DNA from: Notolepis coatsorum
Taxonomy: Eukaryota > Chordata > Actinopteri > Aulopiformes > Paralepididae
NCBI GenBank assembly: GCA_963971535.1
Contig: OZ020589.1
Location: 81,289,184 to 81,353,183 of the forward strand
Direction: 5' to 3'
DNA length: 64,000 nucleotides
Shown piece after piece: positions 44,678 through 55,807 of the stretch. Position numbers and translations under genes: made by a program. The first letter of the stretch is position 1; every line of letters begins with the position of its first letter. The notes beneath the pieces are model-generated. The model was given only the letters and a program-made list of their open reading frames with translations. It was not told where the DNA came from and ran no database searches.

Positions 44678-46162
44678 TGTGGTATATTTTGAACATAGAT
44701 CATAGTTCAAATCAAACTAATGTGTAATAGTCTTATAGAAACAGTCAAAGTGGAACAATTGGCAATCAAATATAGTTTAAACCTGATTTGACTAGGGTGA
44801 CTTAGCTCATAGAGTGTGTGTGTTGACAGAGACCTTGTGCTCACAATCAAAGGTGAATTTGCATACAAAGTGTTGGCAACAGCTGCAGACAATAGATCAA
44901 GAGTCATATATCCTGTGTTATCTGTTAAACTGGCCCTGTGACACGACATGTGGGGACAGCTGCTGTAGACAGGTTTCCTTCAAGACAATAGAGCAACTGT
45001 TTACAAGAGGGGGTGGGTAAACAGCTAACGCAATGAGATGATCAAATCACATGCAGTTGGTATCTGCTGGCCTGCGGCCTAGGGACAACACGGGTGTAGC
45101 CAACTGGTTTGAGTACTATGAAAAGTAGGAATTATAGTTAAATAACTTAAATGTGTGTTTAAAGAGATAGGAGGTTTACTATGTGATTATACTAGCTCAG
45201 AGACAATCACTCAACACAATGTGAAATAACTGCAAATGTTTGATAACACACTTAGATTAGTTTGATATGAAATACAATTAGGCCTGTTTACATTGTGGTA
45301 ATAATTCTGAAGTCATACTAAACTGTGTAAAATCATATGATTAATGAAACTGTATAAAAGCGTGTTATTAATGAACGCTAGAGTATAAACTTAAATCCAC
45401 TACAGAATGAGATTAGTTTTCACTTAAGGTGAAAATAGGCTTAATGATAAGAAATGTGTTTTAAGTATGATATCTCTGGGTTCATGTAATTAATGGTAAT
45501 TCAAATATAGAAATTATGAAATGAATAAATGCAAATATTAGGTTGTAATTGATGGTTGTTCTCTGGGCTTAAACAAAGTAAGGGGGGGTTGGCCTATTAA
45601 GCCAAACCCCTATTTTCAAATCCAAGCTTAGCAGGCCTGGCATTGGAGGAAAGAATTTGATGATGTCATCACACCGAGACGCTGGGCCTTGGGATATAAT
45701 GGGAGGTTGTGATGGGGAGGGGAACTCTGAACCCAACTCACCAGGAGGAACCACACCCATCTACACACGGCGGCGGAAGCAGAGGAGGAACAAAGGACAA
45801 AGAACTTTTGGAGGGAAAATAGACTGATTTGTTCATTCAGCCAGAGAACAAAGCTCATCAACGACTTATCAACTCTACTGTAATATTAGTCTGGTTGTGA
45901 TCAAGACGGCATAGTGTCTTTGATCACAGCTATAGCATTCTTTACTTTTAATTGAAACAGATCATTTTTTGTATAACTTTGAAATAACTACCCTCTTCCT
46001 TCCTGATTTCTCCTGCCTGCACCGCTGATTTGATAACAAAGACCCTCCAGTCTTTGTACCAAGTATATCCCAGGGCTTTAAAGTTTTTGAATCACAACGC
46101 AGAGCAGATCAGCGCCGGGTTCTGGTACAGAGCAGAACCGTTTAGCTTGGGAATATACTACA
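44678..46162 (+). repeat. 5' LTR of retrovirus-like element A
   Basis: 1485 bp, from TGTGGTATATTTTG to GAATATACTACA. A TATA box (TATAAAAG) lies at 45353-45360. Compared with the 3' LTR it has about 15 substitutions and has lost the segment that carries AATAAA (junction near 45971-45974). The inner region holds an AAAGACCCTCCAGTCTTT hairpin at 46041-46058. Confidence 0.93.
45353..45360 (+). promoter_or_regulatory. TATA box in the 5' LTR of element A
   Basis: TATAAAAG, conserved in the 3' LTR at 54981-54988. A transcript would be expected to begin about 25-30 bases downstream. Confidence 0.6.
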
Positions 46163-46165
46163 TTT

Positions 46166-46183
46166 TGGTGCTTTGACCCGTGA
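46166..46183 (+). promoter_or_regulatory. Primer-binding site of element A (histidine-tRNA-like, degenerate)
   Basis: TGGTGCTTTGACCCGTGA lies 3 bases after the 5' LTR. It shares TGGTGC, TGAC and CG with the histidine-tRNA primer site TGGTGCCGTGACTCGGAT (about 12 of 18). The relative at 58387 begins TGGTGCCGT, nine bases identical to it. The tRNA assignment is an inference. Confidence 0.5.
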
Positions 46184-48005
46184 ACAAGCAGCTGCCGTAG
46201 GAACGAGACATTTTTTTTTCTTCAACCATCGACCTCATCAGCGGACGACGGAGGCCGCAGTTGCGTGGGCTTCGATCCTGAGAAAGGTGAGAGATGACGG
46301 AGAATTGGCAGCTCAGTTCGAACAAGGGGTGGGAAAAGTTAATGCCTCGTATAGGAGTATATGATGTAAAGTTAAAGCCTCATATAGTATTATGTGAAGA
46401 AGTTGGAAACCTCGTATTGTATTAATATGTAGGCGTTGGGGGGAGCGCAACTATCTGATTTATGGGGTTGGTCGTGGCGTCGGGTTGAGACAGATGAAAG
46501 GCTTAAATGATCACGAGGCTCGGTAAATCTGATTTGGCTTTCGGCGGAAGCGTGTCCTGGGTTATGAAAACCCTAATACATTTCTCAGGAGACGGGCGCT
46601 ATAATGTTGGTAATTTTTGCGTGTCTGAACAGTGGGGGAGCCGTGTGTATGCGCGGGGGAAGTGGGACGTCTAGTCGTGTGTGCCGCGTACTCAAATCGG
46701 CACGGGCAAGATGTTTCGCCGAGACGTGGATACGTGGCTCAAACGCTGTTTGGATTATGTAATCGGGTTTAGTAGAAACGAAGGGCGACCGGTGTAAATC
46801 AGGAATCTTGTTGTGCGATTACAGGAATAACACGGGAAGGATTAATATAAGCGGGGCTGGCTAGTGTTTGCGAGGCTGCAATAACATAGTTTTCTGGCTG
46901 AGCGTGTTGACCGGCATTACGACGGCACCTGGTATCTGCGGAGATTATCGGCTGAATTAAATGGAGAAATATGTTCGTTTTTAGGACATATTCGAGCGGA
47001 TCAAGACGGCGGAAGGGTTGTTCGTTCAAGGTGAGTTTGCGAATTACAGAAACCCGAGCTGCCTAAGGAGATCCTGTTTGATACATTAAACACGCCGGCA
47101 TATTAATTGATTACGTGCGCTGTGATAAGGGGCGAACGGTGGTGCTTAAACATTTAGGTTGAGAGACTGAATTAGTACTTAGTGGCGATTCGATTACAAA
47201 GCTGTTATGAACTTAAACATTCGGTATAGTAAGGTGTACGATTACACTTGGTCTCGTTTTTAATAGTCACGCGGAAGTTATTTAATAAAGTGAAACGGAA
47301 TGTGAGAACTGCCGCGCGACGTTCGAGGGACAATAGTATGTAAGTCTGAATGGTGGTTTGTGTTTTTATTTGTGGTTAGGAGTGGCAGTATGATTGAATG
47401 TTTGGAGAATGGCTATGGTTAGGTGTGATTGATGATACGTATGAGGTTATTGTTGTATTATTATGTAATTTAAGTCACCGGTTAGCCGTGGGGATATGTA
47501 ATGATAACGCCGGTTTTTCGAGGGCCGGTGGAACGCGGCGACGGTTGGCTACTGTGTTAGCCGGGGGGCGACCGGAGGATGCTGGTGACAAATAGGCGTA
47601 GGTTCGAATGTATAAAGTCGATCGATAGTGTCTTGGGATTACGAATTTTCATATTCGACGCGGATAAAGTAGTTGTTTAATGTTTTAGGTGATCGGGATG
47701 GTATGTAACTAGGACCCGGAAGTCGTTCTGAGCACACCGGTGGTGAGGGCGGCGGGGTCAAGCTAGTGTTTTGTGGGGGCCTATGGGTTGTTATGTTTTT
47801 ATATTTTTGTTTAAATCACTACACTGGCGTTTTGAGGGGATTAGGGTTCTGTTGTGGGGAATGTGGTGTTGTGGTAACATTGCGAGGTGTCGGCCCGCGC
47901 GGCGAAACGGGACGATGGGTCGTTGGGGAACGTTTTTATGGTATCATGGGAGAAGCTAAGCTAATGCTACCTAGCCGCGCTAACGGCTAAATCGGTCGCC
48001 GGTTG

Positions 48006-48144
48006 TGACGTCATAAGGGTGCGCGGACTGGCAACCTGCGCGCGCTGGGTTGAAGCTAACGAAGCTAATATGCTAAGCTAACTGTGCTGACGTCATAGCA
48101 TGACGGGACTCTCGGGATGTCTCGCGATGAGGCGGCCATCTTGG
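48006..48144 (+). promoter_or_regulatory. Possible internal promoter: two CREs and a YY1 site
   Basis: Two perfect TGACGTCA palindromes (48006-48013 and 48088-48095) and GGCCATCTTG (48135-48144), the consensus for YY1, lie within 140 bases of CpG-containing DNA. A splice donor follows at 48223/48224. CREs bind CREB/ATF factors, and YY1 sites often lie near start sites. No transcription is shown. Confidence 0.5.
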
Positions 48145-48352
48145 TAGGGGGCGCCGGGCGTCCATTGTTGAGGGGAAGGTGGAGTTTATTTAGGAATACG
48201 GTAGGGGGGCAGCAGAGGACATGGTGAGTTTCCTTTTGGAACTATTTTTGGGTTCTGCACACAGAACGTTTTCATTTAGAGGTTAGTGTACTAATAAGGT
48301 TGGATTGGATTGTTGTGCTTTAATCTGGTGGTGGATTGTGGGGCCTTGCCCC

Positions 48353-48689
48353 CCCCTCCCCCTCGTCCATTCCCTCTTCCCCCCCTTTCTCTCTCTCTCT
48401 CTCTCTTTCCTCGCTCCCTCTCTCTCTTTCCTTCTCTCACCCCCCCCCCCCCCCTCTCTCTCTCTCTCTCTTACCCCCCCCCTCTCTCTTTCCTTCCCTC
48501 TCTCTCCCTTTCCTCCCTCCCTCTCTCTCTCCCTCTCACCCCCCCCCCCTCTCTCTCTCTCTCACCCCCCCCCCCTCTCTCTCTCTCTTGCTCCCTCTCC
48601 CTCCTTCCCTCTCTCACCCCCCCCCTCTCTCTCTTTCTCTCGCTCTCTCTCCCTCCCTCCCTCTCTCACCCCCTCCTCTCTCTCTCTCA

Positions 48690-48724
<35 letters not shown>

Positions 48725-48780
48725 CCTCCCTCCCTCTCCCTCTCCCTCTCACCTCCCCCCCTCTCTCTCTCTCTCTCTTA

Positions 48781-48821
<41 letters not shown>

Positions 48822-48846
48822 TCGCTAACTCCCTCCCCCTCACTCC
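48353..48846 (+). repeat. Pyrimidine tract of mixed C-runs and (CT)n
   Basis: About 490 bases that are almost all C and T on the plus strand, made of alternating runs of 8-14 C and (CT)n, often joined by CTCA or TTA. It lies in the presumed intron of the element A leader. ORFs rich in Ser, Leu and Pro here are artefacts. Confidence 0.95.
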
Positions 48847-50217
48847 CCACATGGTTATGGGCACAGGCTATATTGTGATGTGGTGTTATATGAACGAGGA
48901 ATCTCGTTCCCACACCGCCTCTCTTCCATTTTTTCTTCCCCCCTTGGCCCCCCCAAAAACGCTCTCTCTTTCTCTCCTAGTTTGGGCCTATATATTGTTT
49001 GTTGTTTTCTTTATAGGTTTCAAACACGGTGTAGTGCTAGATTTATTGTTTATTGCTGTTTACTGTAGGATTCAAAGGCAGTTGGTTGAGTTTGGGACTT
49101 GTTTGAGGCCTTGTTGTTGTTCAATATTCAGTTTTGTTGTTATTGTTAGGGTATTTCTAGTGCTGGTGGTGGTATTGGCTGGCGGGGGTGGGCTCGTTGC
49201 CTGCCGCCGCGCGTTGGCGGGGATGCGCTATGCGTGCGCTCGTCGAGAGCTCGCTGCCACACTACGCGCATTGGGTTATATTGTGTGTGGGTATTTGGGT
49301 GACGGTGGTTACGGTGGTTGATTGGTGTCGGAGGTGCTGTGTGTGGGCAGCAGTGGTTGAGGGTGATATGGACTTTGGATATCCTTAAGTAGGAGGCCCG
49401 GGGTTTCGCGTTCCAGGTTGCAAACTGGGGGTGACGCCGTGGGCCACAGGTCGGGTTGACCAGTGAGATGTCATTGGTCGGCAGGGATTTCAATGTGGGG
49501 GTAGTGTCGGCGCCTGTGGATTATTAAACGGGTTGTATATGACACTGTTCCGAATGCGCGGGACTTCAGTGACATAAGGCACTGAAAATTGATTTCTATT
49601 CTCGTGAGAAGTGGGTTTAACACCTAAGTGGTTAGGTGTTATGGGGGAATGTAGTGATTGTGTGAAAAATTGTGTGTGAAATATGTGTGTTACTGGTATG
49701 TAAAATGTAATATGAGCGGAATACATTTTTAGGCTTTCACGGATAGAAATAAATAAAGTTACACAGAAGGAAAGATTAGGAGTAAATATACACATAGCCA
49801 TTTGCAAAAAGAAATAAGAGTTAAAGTGCTTTTATTCACCTGAATTATTAGAGTTAAAGTGAGTTTATTCACCTAAATTACCATGTCCAGCACAGATGTT
49901 TAGAAATGATAGGCTGTAAATAACAAATTTCTGATTGACCAACAGAAGGGAAAAGGCTGATGCAATATTGGGTTCCCCGGAGTTGTGTGAAGAAGGAACA
50001 TGACAAACGGGATTGAGAGATCCAGTTTTCCAATGGAGACAACTGAAAAACGATTAAGGCTGTGTCATTGATAATTCAAAACGAAAATTGCACAAATGCT
50101 CTCAAGTGATTTTAGTATAGGAGATGCCCGACATTCCATGCTTAAAGATAAATGATGGATTGTGAACGGGAAATGTCACTGATAATTAAGTGTATGCTTT
50201 TTCTTCTCTCTTCACAG
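48847..50217 (+). other. Distal leader of element A up to the splice acceptor
   Basis: No supported coding sequence. A tandem pair AGAGTTAAAGTG(C/A)(G/T)TTTATTCACCTGAATTA-like units lies at about 49818-49880. The stretch ends in a pyrimidine-rich splice acceptor with AG at 50216-50217. Confidence 0.5.
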
Positions 50218-50570
50218 CTGCTCCAGGACGGACGGCCAGCGCTGACAATTTCGAACTCCAGACAGGGAAATCAAATGGACTGTTGAAAGTCGAGGGTATA
50301 GTATCACACAGCGAGTTATCAATTCCTGTTTGCACCAATATACCAGTGTGAGTGAAATTAACTCAAGTTTGGTAAAAATAGTTTGAATACAGAGAAACTT
50401 GCTTTCTAAACGGTGGAATGTGAGTGTATGAGAGGTACGTGTGAATGAGTAATATAGAGCGGATTCACTAGCTTTGATAGGAGCAATTAGAAGAAAAATA
50501 AGGTAACCAAAACTGGACAAAGAGTCTAGGTCAGTTAAACCATAGTGTAATAAATAGAAGCAATATAAAA

Positions 50571-51623
50571 ATGGCCAACAGTCCGGCCAGTGGTGGGGGA
50601 ATGCCGATAACTTCTGCAGACATTACATTGACCGAATTGAACAGTGACGTTAACCTGATTGACTTGAATGTGATAGACTCCCCTCCGGAGTCCAGTGTGA
50701 CGGAGGGACTGGAAATAATGTCTTTAACTCCGCCACAGGGAGTCGTTGCAGCGAGCGACCCAGAGACAACTGTATTACCCGAGCCGATCCACGCTGAAGT
50801 GTCCGTTGCGGGAGACTGCCAGTTAACCAAGGGACAACGAAAGCGACTGAGGAGAGCGATGTTGTTACAGCAGTCCCAGGGAGTTGATGCTGGCCGTGCG
50901 GCGAGAATAGAGACCGACAACAGGTATGGGATAATACATGAACAGTTTCTACAGCCCACCTGTGTCCCGTGCCCAGATTTCCTCCACCCCCACCATCAGT
51001 ACCAAACTGAGAGATGTGGCCCGATGACTAGGAGCCAGTCAACAAGGGCCAGGGTGGAGGAAGAGTGGAAGACGTGCCTCCCTCTAGGACAACAGCTAAC
51101 CGAGGCTAGACAGGTAGTGGAATACCTCCAAGGCCTAATCCAGTCCACACAGCCCGGAGGGGAGACAGGTTCCAACGGAGAACCAGATGGCCAGAGACGG
51201 GCCCAGTTGGGGCCACAAGGGGGTCCTGCGCCGGAACAACAACAAACCCCAAGAGGGACACCCTGGCAGTTACGGGGACAAGGTGGAAACAAGAGAGGGA
51301 GTGCGAAGAGATCCAGAGCACAGTCAATTGTGTGTTGGAGGTGCGGGAATCTCGGACACATTTCTCGGGAATGTGAGTGGGACTATCTATACACGACAGG
51401 AGGCCCTCGATGGGTGTACAGAGGAAGTGGGCGTGGGCCAAACCAGGGTCAGTATCAAGAACAATGCCCACAGCCCGCAAGCTCCCCCTGTCCAGGACCC
51501 CCGCAGCACCAAAGCCAAGATGAGAGGCGGGCCCAGCAATGGGAAGTCAAGCCGCCAGCGCTGAGATGGGGGAAGAGGCGTCGTCCTGTAGACAACAGGG
51601 AGCGGTTGTACAAGAACTGGTAG
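50571..51623 (+). CDS. Gag-like ORF of element A with CCHC knuckle
   Basis: A 350-codon intact ORF, the only sizeable one in the element. It is rich in Pro, Gln and Gly. Residues about 84-100 are basic (LTKGQRKRLRRAML). Two short Cys-rich spots precede a linker. A predicted helix (LTEARQVVEYLQGLIQ) stands at about residues 180-195, and a retroviral-type zinc knuckle (CWRCGNLGHISREC) at residues 255-268, followed by an Arg/Gln/Gly-rich basic tail to NW and stop. I see no clear major homology region of a capsid, so it may be a shortened or very diverged Gag. It sits 353 bases past a strong splice acceptor. Its likely role is RNA binding and packaging, judged from the knuckle only. Confidence 0.65.
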   Translation: MANSPASGGGMPITSADITLTELNSDVNLIDLNVIDSPPESSVTEGLEIMSLTPPQGVVAASDPETTVLPEPIHAEVSVAGDCQLTKGQRKRLRRAMLLQQSQGVDAGRAARIETDNRYGIIHEQFLQPTCVPCPDFLHPHHQYQTERCGPMTRSQSTRARVEEEWKTCLPLGQQLTEARQVVEYLQGLIQSTQPGGETGSNGEPDGQRRAQLGPQGGPAPEQQQTPRGTPWQLRGQGGNKRGSAKRSRAQSIVCWRCGNLGHISRECEWDYLYTTGGPRWVYRGSGRGPNQGQYQEQCPQPASSPCPGPPQHQSQDERRAQQWEVKPPALRWGKRRRPVDNRERLYKNW

Positions 51624-51672
51624 CGGGCCCCTCCCAACAACAGGCTCAAAGACCTGTGACTGAACCAAATAG

Positions 51673-51869
51673 GTACGTGGCTTTCTCCTCAGAACAGGCG
51701 ATGATGGACAGCGAGGACATGCTCTGGGCCCGATGACCCCAGGGCCATCCGATCACAGGCGGGCGGCCCACCGGGTCCCACAACCCAGGGGACACAGACA
51801 GGTTTGCTGGATCTGTGGACTGAAAGGTCATCTTCAAAGGTCATGTCTGCAGAGGCCACCGGCAGAATA
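51673..51869 (+). pseudogene. Second CCHC knuckle segment of element A
   Basis: An open stretch in a different frame from the Gag-like ORF, ending in a stop at about 51869. It contains CWICGLKGHLQRSC at 51805-51846, a perfect CX2CX4HX4C knuckle followed by a basic tail. It probably represents the next part of a longer Gag, now separated by at least one frameshift. Too short for the usual ORF cut-off and without its own ATG near its start. Confidence 0.65.
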
Positions 51870-54305
51870 AAAAGATATGCAACTGATTAGGGTAAAGATG
51901 GAATAGATTGAATAATAAATTATGCTCCTGATTAGATTAGAATAAAAATAGAATAAAAAATAAATAGAGGGGTTAGGTGATTAGATTAGGAATGGAAGTT
52001 ACTAAAAATGGATGTATGATTAACTGACAAATGCATGAACTAATCAGACTAACAAGAAAATCAAATTATGTTAAACAGTTAATATTAGGTATTCAATATT
52101 AGACAGTGTGATGATGTGACACTGCGGAAGCTAGTGGTCAGTAAATTATCCATGCTTGGTCAATATTCAGATTGGTCAAAGGGTGGACTGCATGATTAAG
52201 AAATTAAAAAGACCCATAGTTGTTTCTAGTTTTTTATGGTATTGATAGACGGATATTAACAGTTATGAGTAATAGGAATAGGTGTTTACTTTTATTTTCT
52301 GTAGAAATTCTCTTTTCTAGTGTGTTACGAGCAATTCCTGACTTAGGCCGGGAGCGTTAATTTTGTTTATTCATTTGATTTTCCCTTTTTTGTTTCTTAG
52401 TTAATACGGGGGTGCATAAGCCTCTAGGTAATAGGTTAAAAATGAGTTAAAAAAAAAAAAAAGAAAAAAAAAAGAAAAAAAACTCACAAGTTTAGTTTAT
52501 TTTTTCATTTATTGGTTTGGCATGGTTTTTCTTTGTATGTTTTGTTTTCTGTTTCTTTTCTTTCTATATATTTTTTCTTAGGGTACCTGGCAAGCTGGGA
52601 GTGATCTCGACACATCAGGACGGGGTGGTATATGTCTATAAAATGGACTGGGAACGAAGTGAATGGACATGAGCTGGTTCATGGATTTTTGTTCTCCGCC
52701 CATTAAATGCCCGGTTCTAGGAGCTGGGGGTGTGTCGTGATTGGTGAAAGTGTTGGGAAGCATGATTCTCTGTACATTGATAAGCTCAATAAGTTTGGTC
52801 GCTATTGGCCAAATTAGTCTTTGTGTAGGGTGTGAACATGTGCAATTGATGATTGGCTTGTGGGGGACTCCGTTGGCTTGGTGAAGGCTGGCGGAGAGTG
52901 TGGAAGATGTGTGTTTAAGGCGGACTGTGATTTGTTGCCATACACCTAGGACTACTGGGAGAGTGGATGTGTCGGTGCTGACTGTCCGGGCCGGGGAGCA
53001 GCTGTCCAGGGACGAAGGTAACGATGTTTGAATGTCATTCCGCATCGAAGGGTGGTGGGGTTATACTGTTTTGACAGCATAATATAAAGAGAGCCATGTG
53101 AATTTTTCTGAATTTTGAATATTAAACGATCAATAAAAAAGAAAAATATATAGAAAAATTATTTGGAATAGAAAGTTGTCGGAACTCAGACCAGTAAAGA
53201 GAGTCTGAGGGAGGAAAAGTATGGATTCTCAATAGATTGTTGTGGTAGAAGTGACCTGCACTGTCCCGAAGCGATATATATTCACTGCAGGATACGAACA
53301 GGAGATTGGGGAACCGACATGCATCCGAGTGTGGTACGAAGCAGATCCAAGGATTTCATCAGTACTGGGGAACCAGACACTGGCTAGTGTCTACCCAGAG
53401 GTCCATGGGGAATCACAACACTGCAGGGCACCTAGAGAAGAACCAGGAGAAGCCTACCTCTCAGGCCTGGAGAGTTCCGGCCAACGCAGTGACCGGGTCT
53501 TGAGGCTTCAGAGGGGAACGAGAGGAACCAAACGACAGGCAACCAACGAGGAGACAGGCGGCTAGGCCTCAGCAACAACTCCGGCTGTCAACAGACGGGC
53601 TGCAAGGCCTTAACCATTGACCAGGGGGTCAACAAGCGAAAGGGTGGAGCTGCTATCGCCCCTATCAACAACCAGGCGGAGGGGGAGAGAAGCAAACCTC
53701 TTCCACTAATCCGAGGGTCAACAGTGATTGAGCAGCCAGCGACGACCTCCTCACAGCTGTGACAGCAACAGAGAAATACAGCAGGGGGTCCTACCCCTAT
53801 AGAGTTCAACACGAGACATGCAGTCTCGACAAAAGACGGGGTGTGATAGAAAGGCAATTTGCTTTCTAATTCCACCTCCCAGAGTTGGTGGTAGCATTCA
53901 GCAGTCGTGAACTGCACCAGCTCTGAGAAATAAGGAGGAGGCCAGGTCGATCTAGAAAACATTGACCCCCCCTCCTCACTGTTCTAAGTCAGAATTTGAC
54001 AAATCACATTAGGAAACCAATGGAAATTGATCTTGGTACGAAACAGCTTGTCAAAGACTGTACACGGGGCACAAATAACCAAAATGGACTGCTAATAAAG
54101 GTGTTATATTGTATAAGTATACATAAGAAGTAGATTTAGAAAAAGAAGGTACGGTTGAATTTTAGGATCTGAGTGGGGCAAACCATATGTATTTTATCCA
54201 AGTATGATTTAAAATGTCTTAAGTATTATCCAGATAGTAGTGTGTAGAAGTTAGGATCTATGTTTGACATAATTAAGGATAGATAAACTATCCGAGTGTG
54301 GAAAC
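51870..54305 (+). other. 3' interior of element A, no pol recognised
   Basis: 2.4 kb where polymerase and envelope would be expected. Contains an A-rich run (52449-52481), several T-rich patches and one 107-codon ORF (53242-53565, starting MVEVTCTVPKRYIFTAGYEQ) that I do not recognise. No reverse transcriptase or integrase motif was found in any frame. It ends in GAGTGTGGAAAC before the 3' LTR, a poor polypurine tract. Confidence 0.5.
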
Positions 54306-55807
54306 TGTGGTATATTTTGAACATAGATCATAGTTCAAATCAAACTAATGTGTAATAGTCTTATAGAAACAGTCAAAGTGGAACAATTGGCAATCAAATA
54401 TAGTTTAAACCTGATTTGACTAGGGTGACTTAGCTCATAGAGTGTGTGTGTTGACAGAGACCTTGTGCTCACAACCAAAGGTGAATTTGCATACAAAGTG
54501 TTGGCAACAGCTGCAGACAATAGATCAAGAGTCATATATCCTGTGTTATCTGTTAAACTGGCCCTGTGACACGACATGTGGGGACAGCTGCTGTAGACAG
54601 GTTTCCTTCAAGACAATAGAGCAACTGTTTACAAGAGGGGGTGGGTAAACAGCTAACGCAATGAGATGATCAAATCACATGCAGTTGGTATCTGCTGGCC
54701 TGCGGCCTAGGGACAACACGGGTGTAGCCAACTGGTTTGAGTACTATGAAAAGTAGGAATTATAGTTAAATAACTTAAATGTGTGTTTAAAGAGATAGGA
54801 GGTTTACTATGTGATTATACTAGCTCAGAGACAATCACTCAACACAACGTGAAATAACTGCAAATGTTTGATAACACACTTAGATTAGTTTGATATGAAA
54901 TACAATTAGGCCTGTTTACATTGTGGTAATAATTCTGAAGTCATACTAAACTGTGTAAAATCATATGATTAATGAAACTGTATAAAAGCGTGTTATTAAT
55001 GAACGCTAGAGTATAAACTTAAATCCACTACAGAATGAGATTAGTTTTCACTTAAGGTGAAAATAGGCTTAATGATAAGAAATGTGTTTTAAGTATGATA
55101 TCTCTGGGTTCATGTAATTAATGGTAATTCCAATATAGAAATTATGAAATGAATAAATGCAAATATTAGGTTGTAATTGATGGTTGTTCTCTGGGCTTAA
55201 ACAAAGTAAGGGGGGGTTGGCCTATTAAGCCAAACCCCTATTTTCAAATCCAAGCTTAGCAGGCCTGGCATTGGAGGAAAGAATTTGATGATGTCATCAC
55301 ACCGAGACGCTGGGCCTTGGGATATAATGGGAGGTTGTGATGGGGAGGGGAACTCTGAACCCAACTCACCAGGAGGAACCACACCCATCTACACACGGCG
55401 GCGGAAGCAGAGGAGGAACAAAGGACAAAGAACTTTTGGAGGGAAAATAGACTGCTTTGTTCATTCAGCCAGAGAACAAAGCTCATCAACAACTTATCAA
55501 CTCTACTGTAATATTAGTCTGGTTGTGATCAAGACGGCATAGTGTCTTTGATCACAGCTATAGCATTCTTTACTTTTAATTGAAACAGATCATTTTTTGT
55601 ATTTTTTGTAATAAACCACTCCGTTTGAAATAACTACCCTCTTCCTTCCTGATTTCTCCTGCCTGCACCGCTGATTTGATAACAAAGACCCTCAAGTCTT
55701 TGTTTAAAGTATTTCCCAGGGCTTTAAAGTTTTTGAATCACAACGCAGAGCAGATCAGCGCCGGTTCTAATACAGAGCAGAACCGTTTAGCTTGGGAAAA
55801 TACTACA
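54306..55807 (+). repeat. 3' LTR of retrovirus-like element A
   Basis: 1502 bp, near-identical to 44678-46162, and carrying the polyadenylation signal AATAAA at 55610-55615 that the 5' LTR lacks. Followed by the target duplication CTTT. Confidence 0.93.

Larger units (their letters stand above)
46184..50570 (+). other. Very long leader of element A
   Basis: 4.4 kb without a supported ORF. It contains consensus-like splice donors after AAAG at 46286, TTCAAG at 47030 and GACATG at 48223, a GCTAA-rich block (about 47950-48085), two CRE palindromes, a YY1-like site, a 0.5-kb pyrimidine tract (48353-48846) and a strong splice acceptor TTCTTCTCTCTTCACAG ending at 50217. Gag starts 353 bases after the acceptor. 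The layout suggests a spliced leader RNA. Confidence 0.6.
44678..55807 (+). mobile_element. Retrovirus-like LTR element A, 11.1 kb, non-autonomous
   Basis: A large element with 1.5-kb LTRs (44678-46162 and 54306-55807), TG...CA ends and a perfect 4-bp target duplication CTTT (44674-44677 and 55808-55811) inside L1 copy C. Four-base duplications are usual for gamma- and epsilonretrovirus-like elements. Behind the 5' LTR is a degenerate histidine-tRNA-like primer site and a 4.4-kb leader. One Gag-like ORF (50571-51623) follows, with a second CCHC knuckle beyond it. I recognise no protease, reverse transcriptase, integrase or envelope. The polypurine tract is weak. The family is uncertain. Confidence 0.8.

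Noticed and set aside
48305..49321. 338-codon ORF rich in Ser, Leu and Pro
   Set aside because: It spans the C-run and (CT)n tract. All three forward frames stay open there, which is expected of a pyrimidine tract and not of a gene.
50571..51623. Gag-like ORF as a captured host zinc-finger gene
   Set aside because: The retroviral-type CCHC spacing, the position inside complete LTRs and the absence of introns favour a Gag origin.
53242..53565. 107-codon ORF as an envelope fragment
   Set aside because: No signal peptide, membrane segment or furin-like site could be seen; it has no recognisable similarity.
44678..55807. Element A as a BEL/Pao element
   Set aside because: Its 4-bp target duplication and histidine-tRNA-like primer site fit a retrovirus-like element better. 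Without a polymerase this cannot be settled, so I kept the neutral label.
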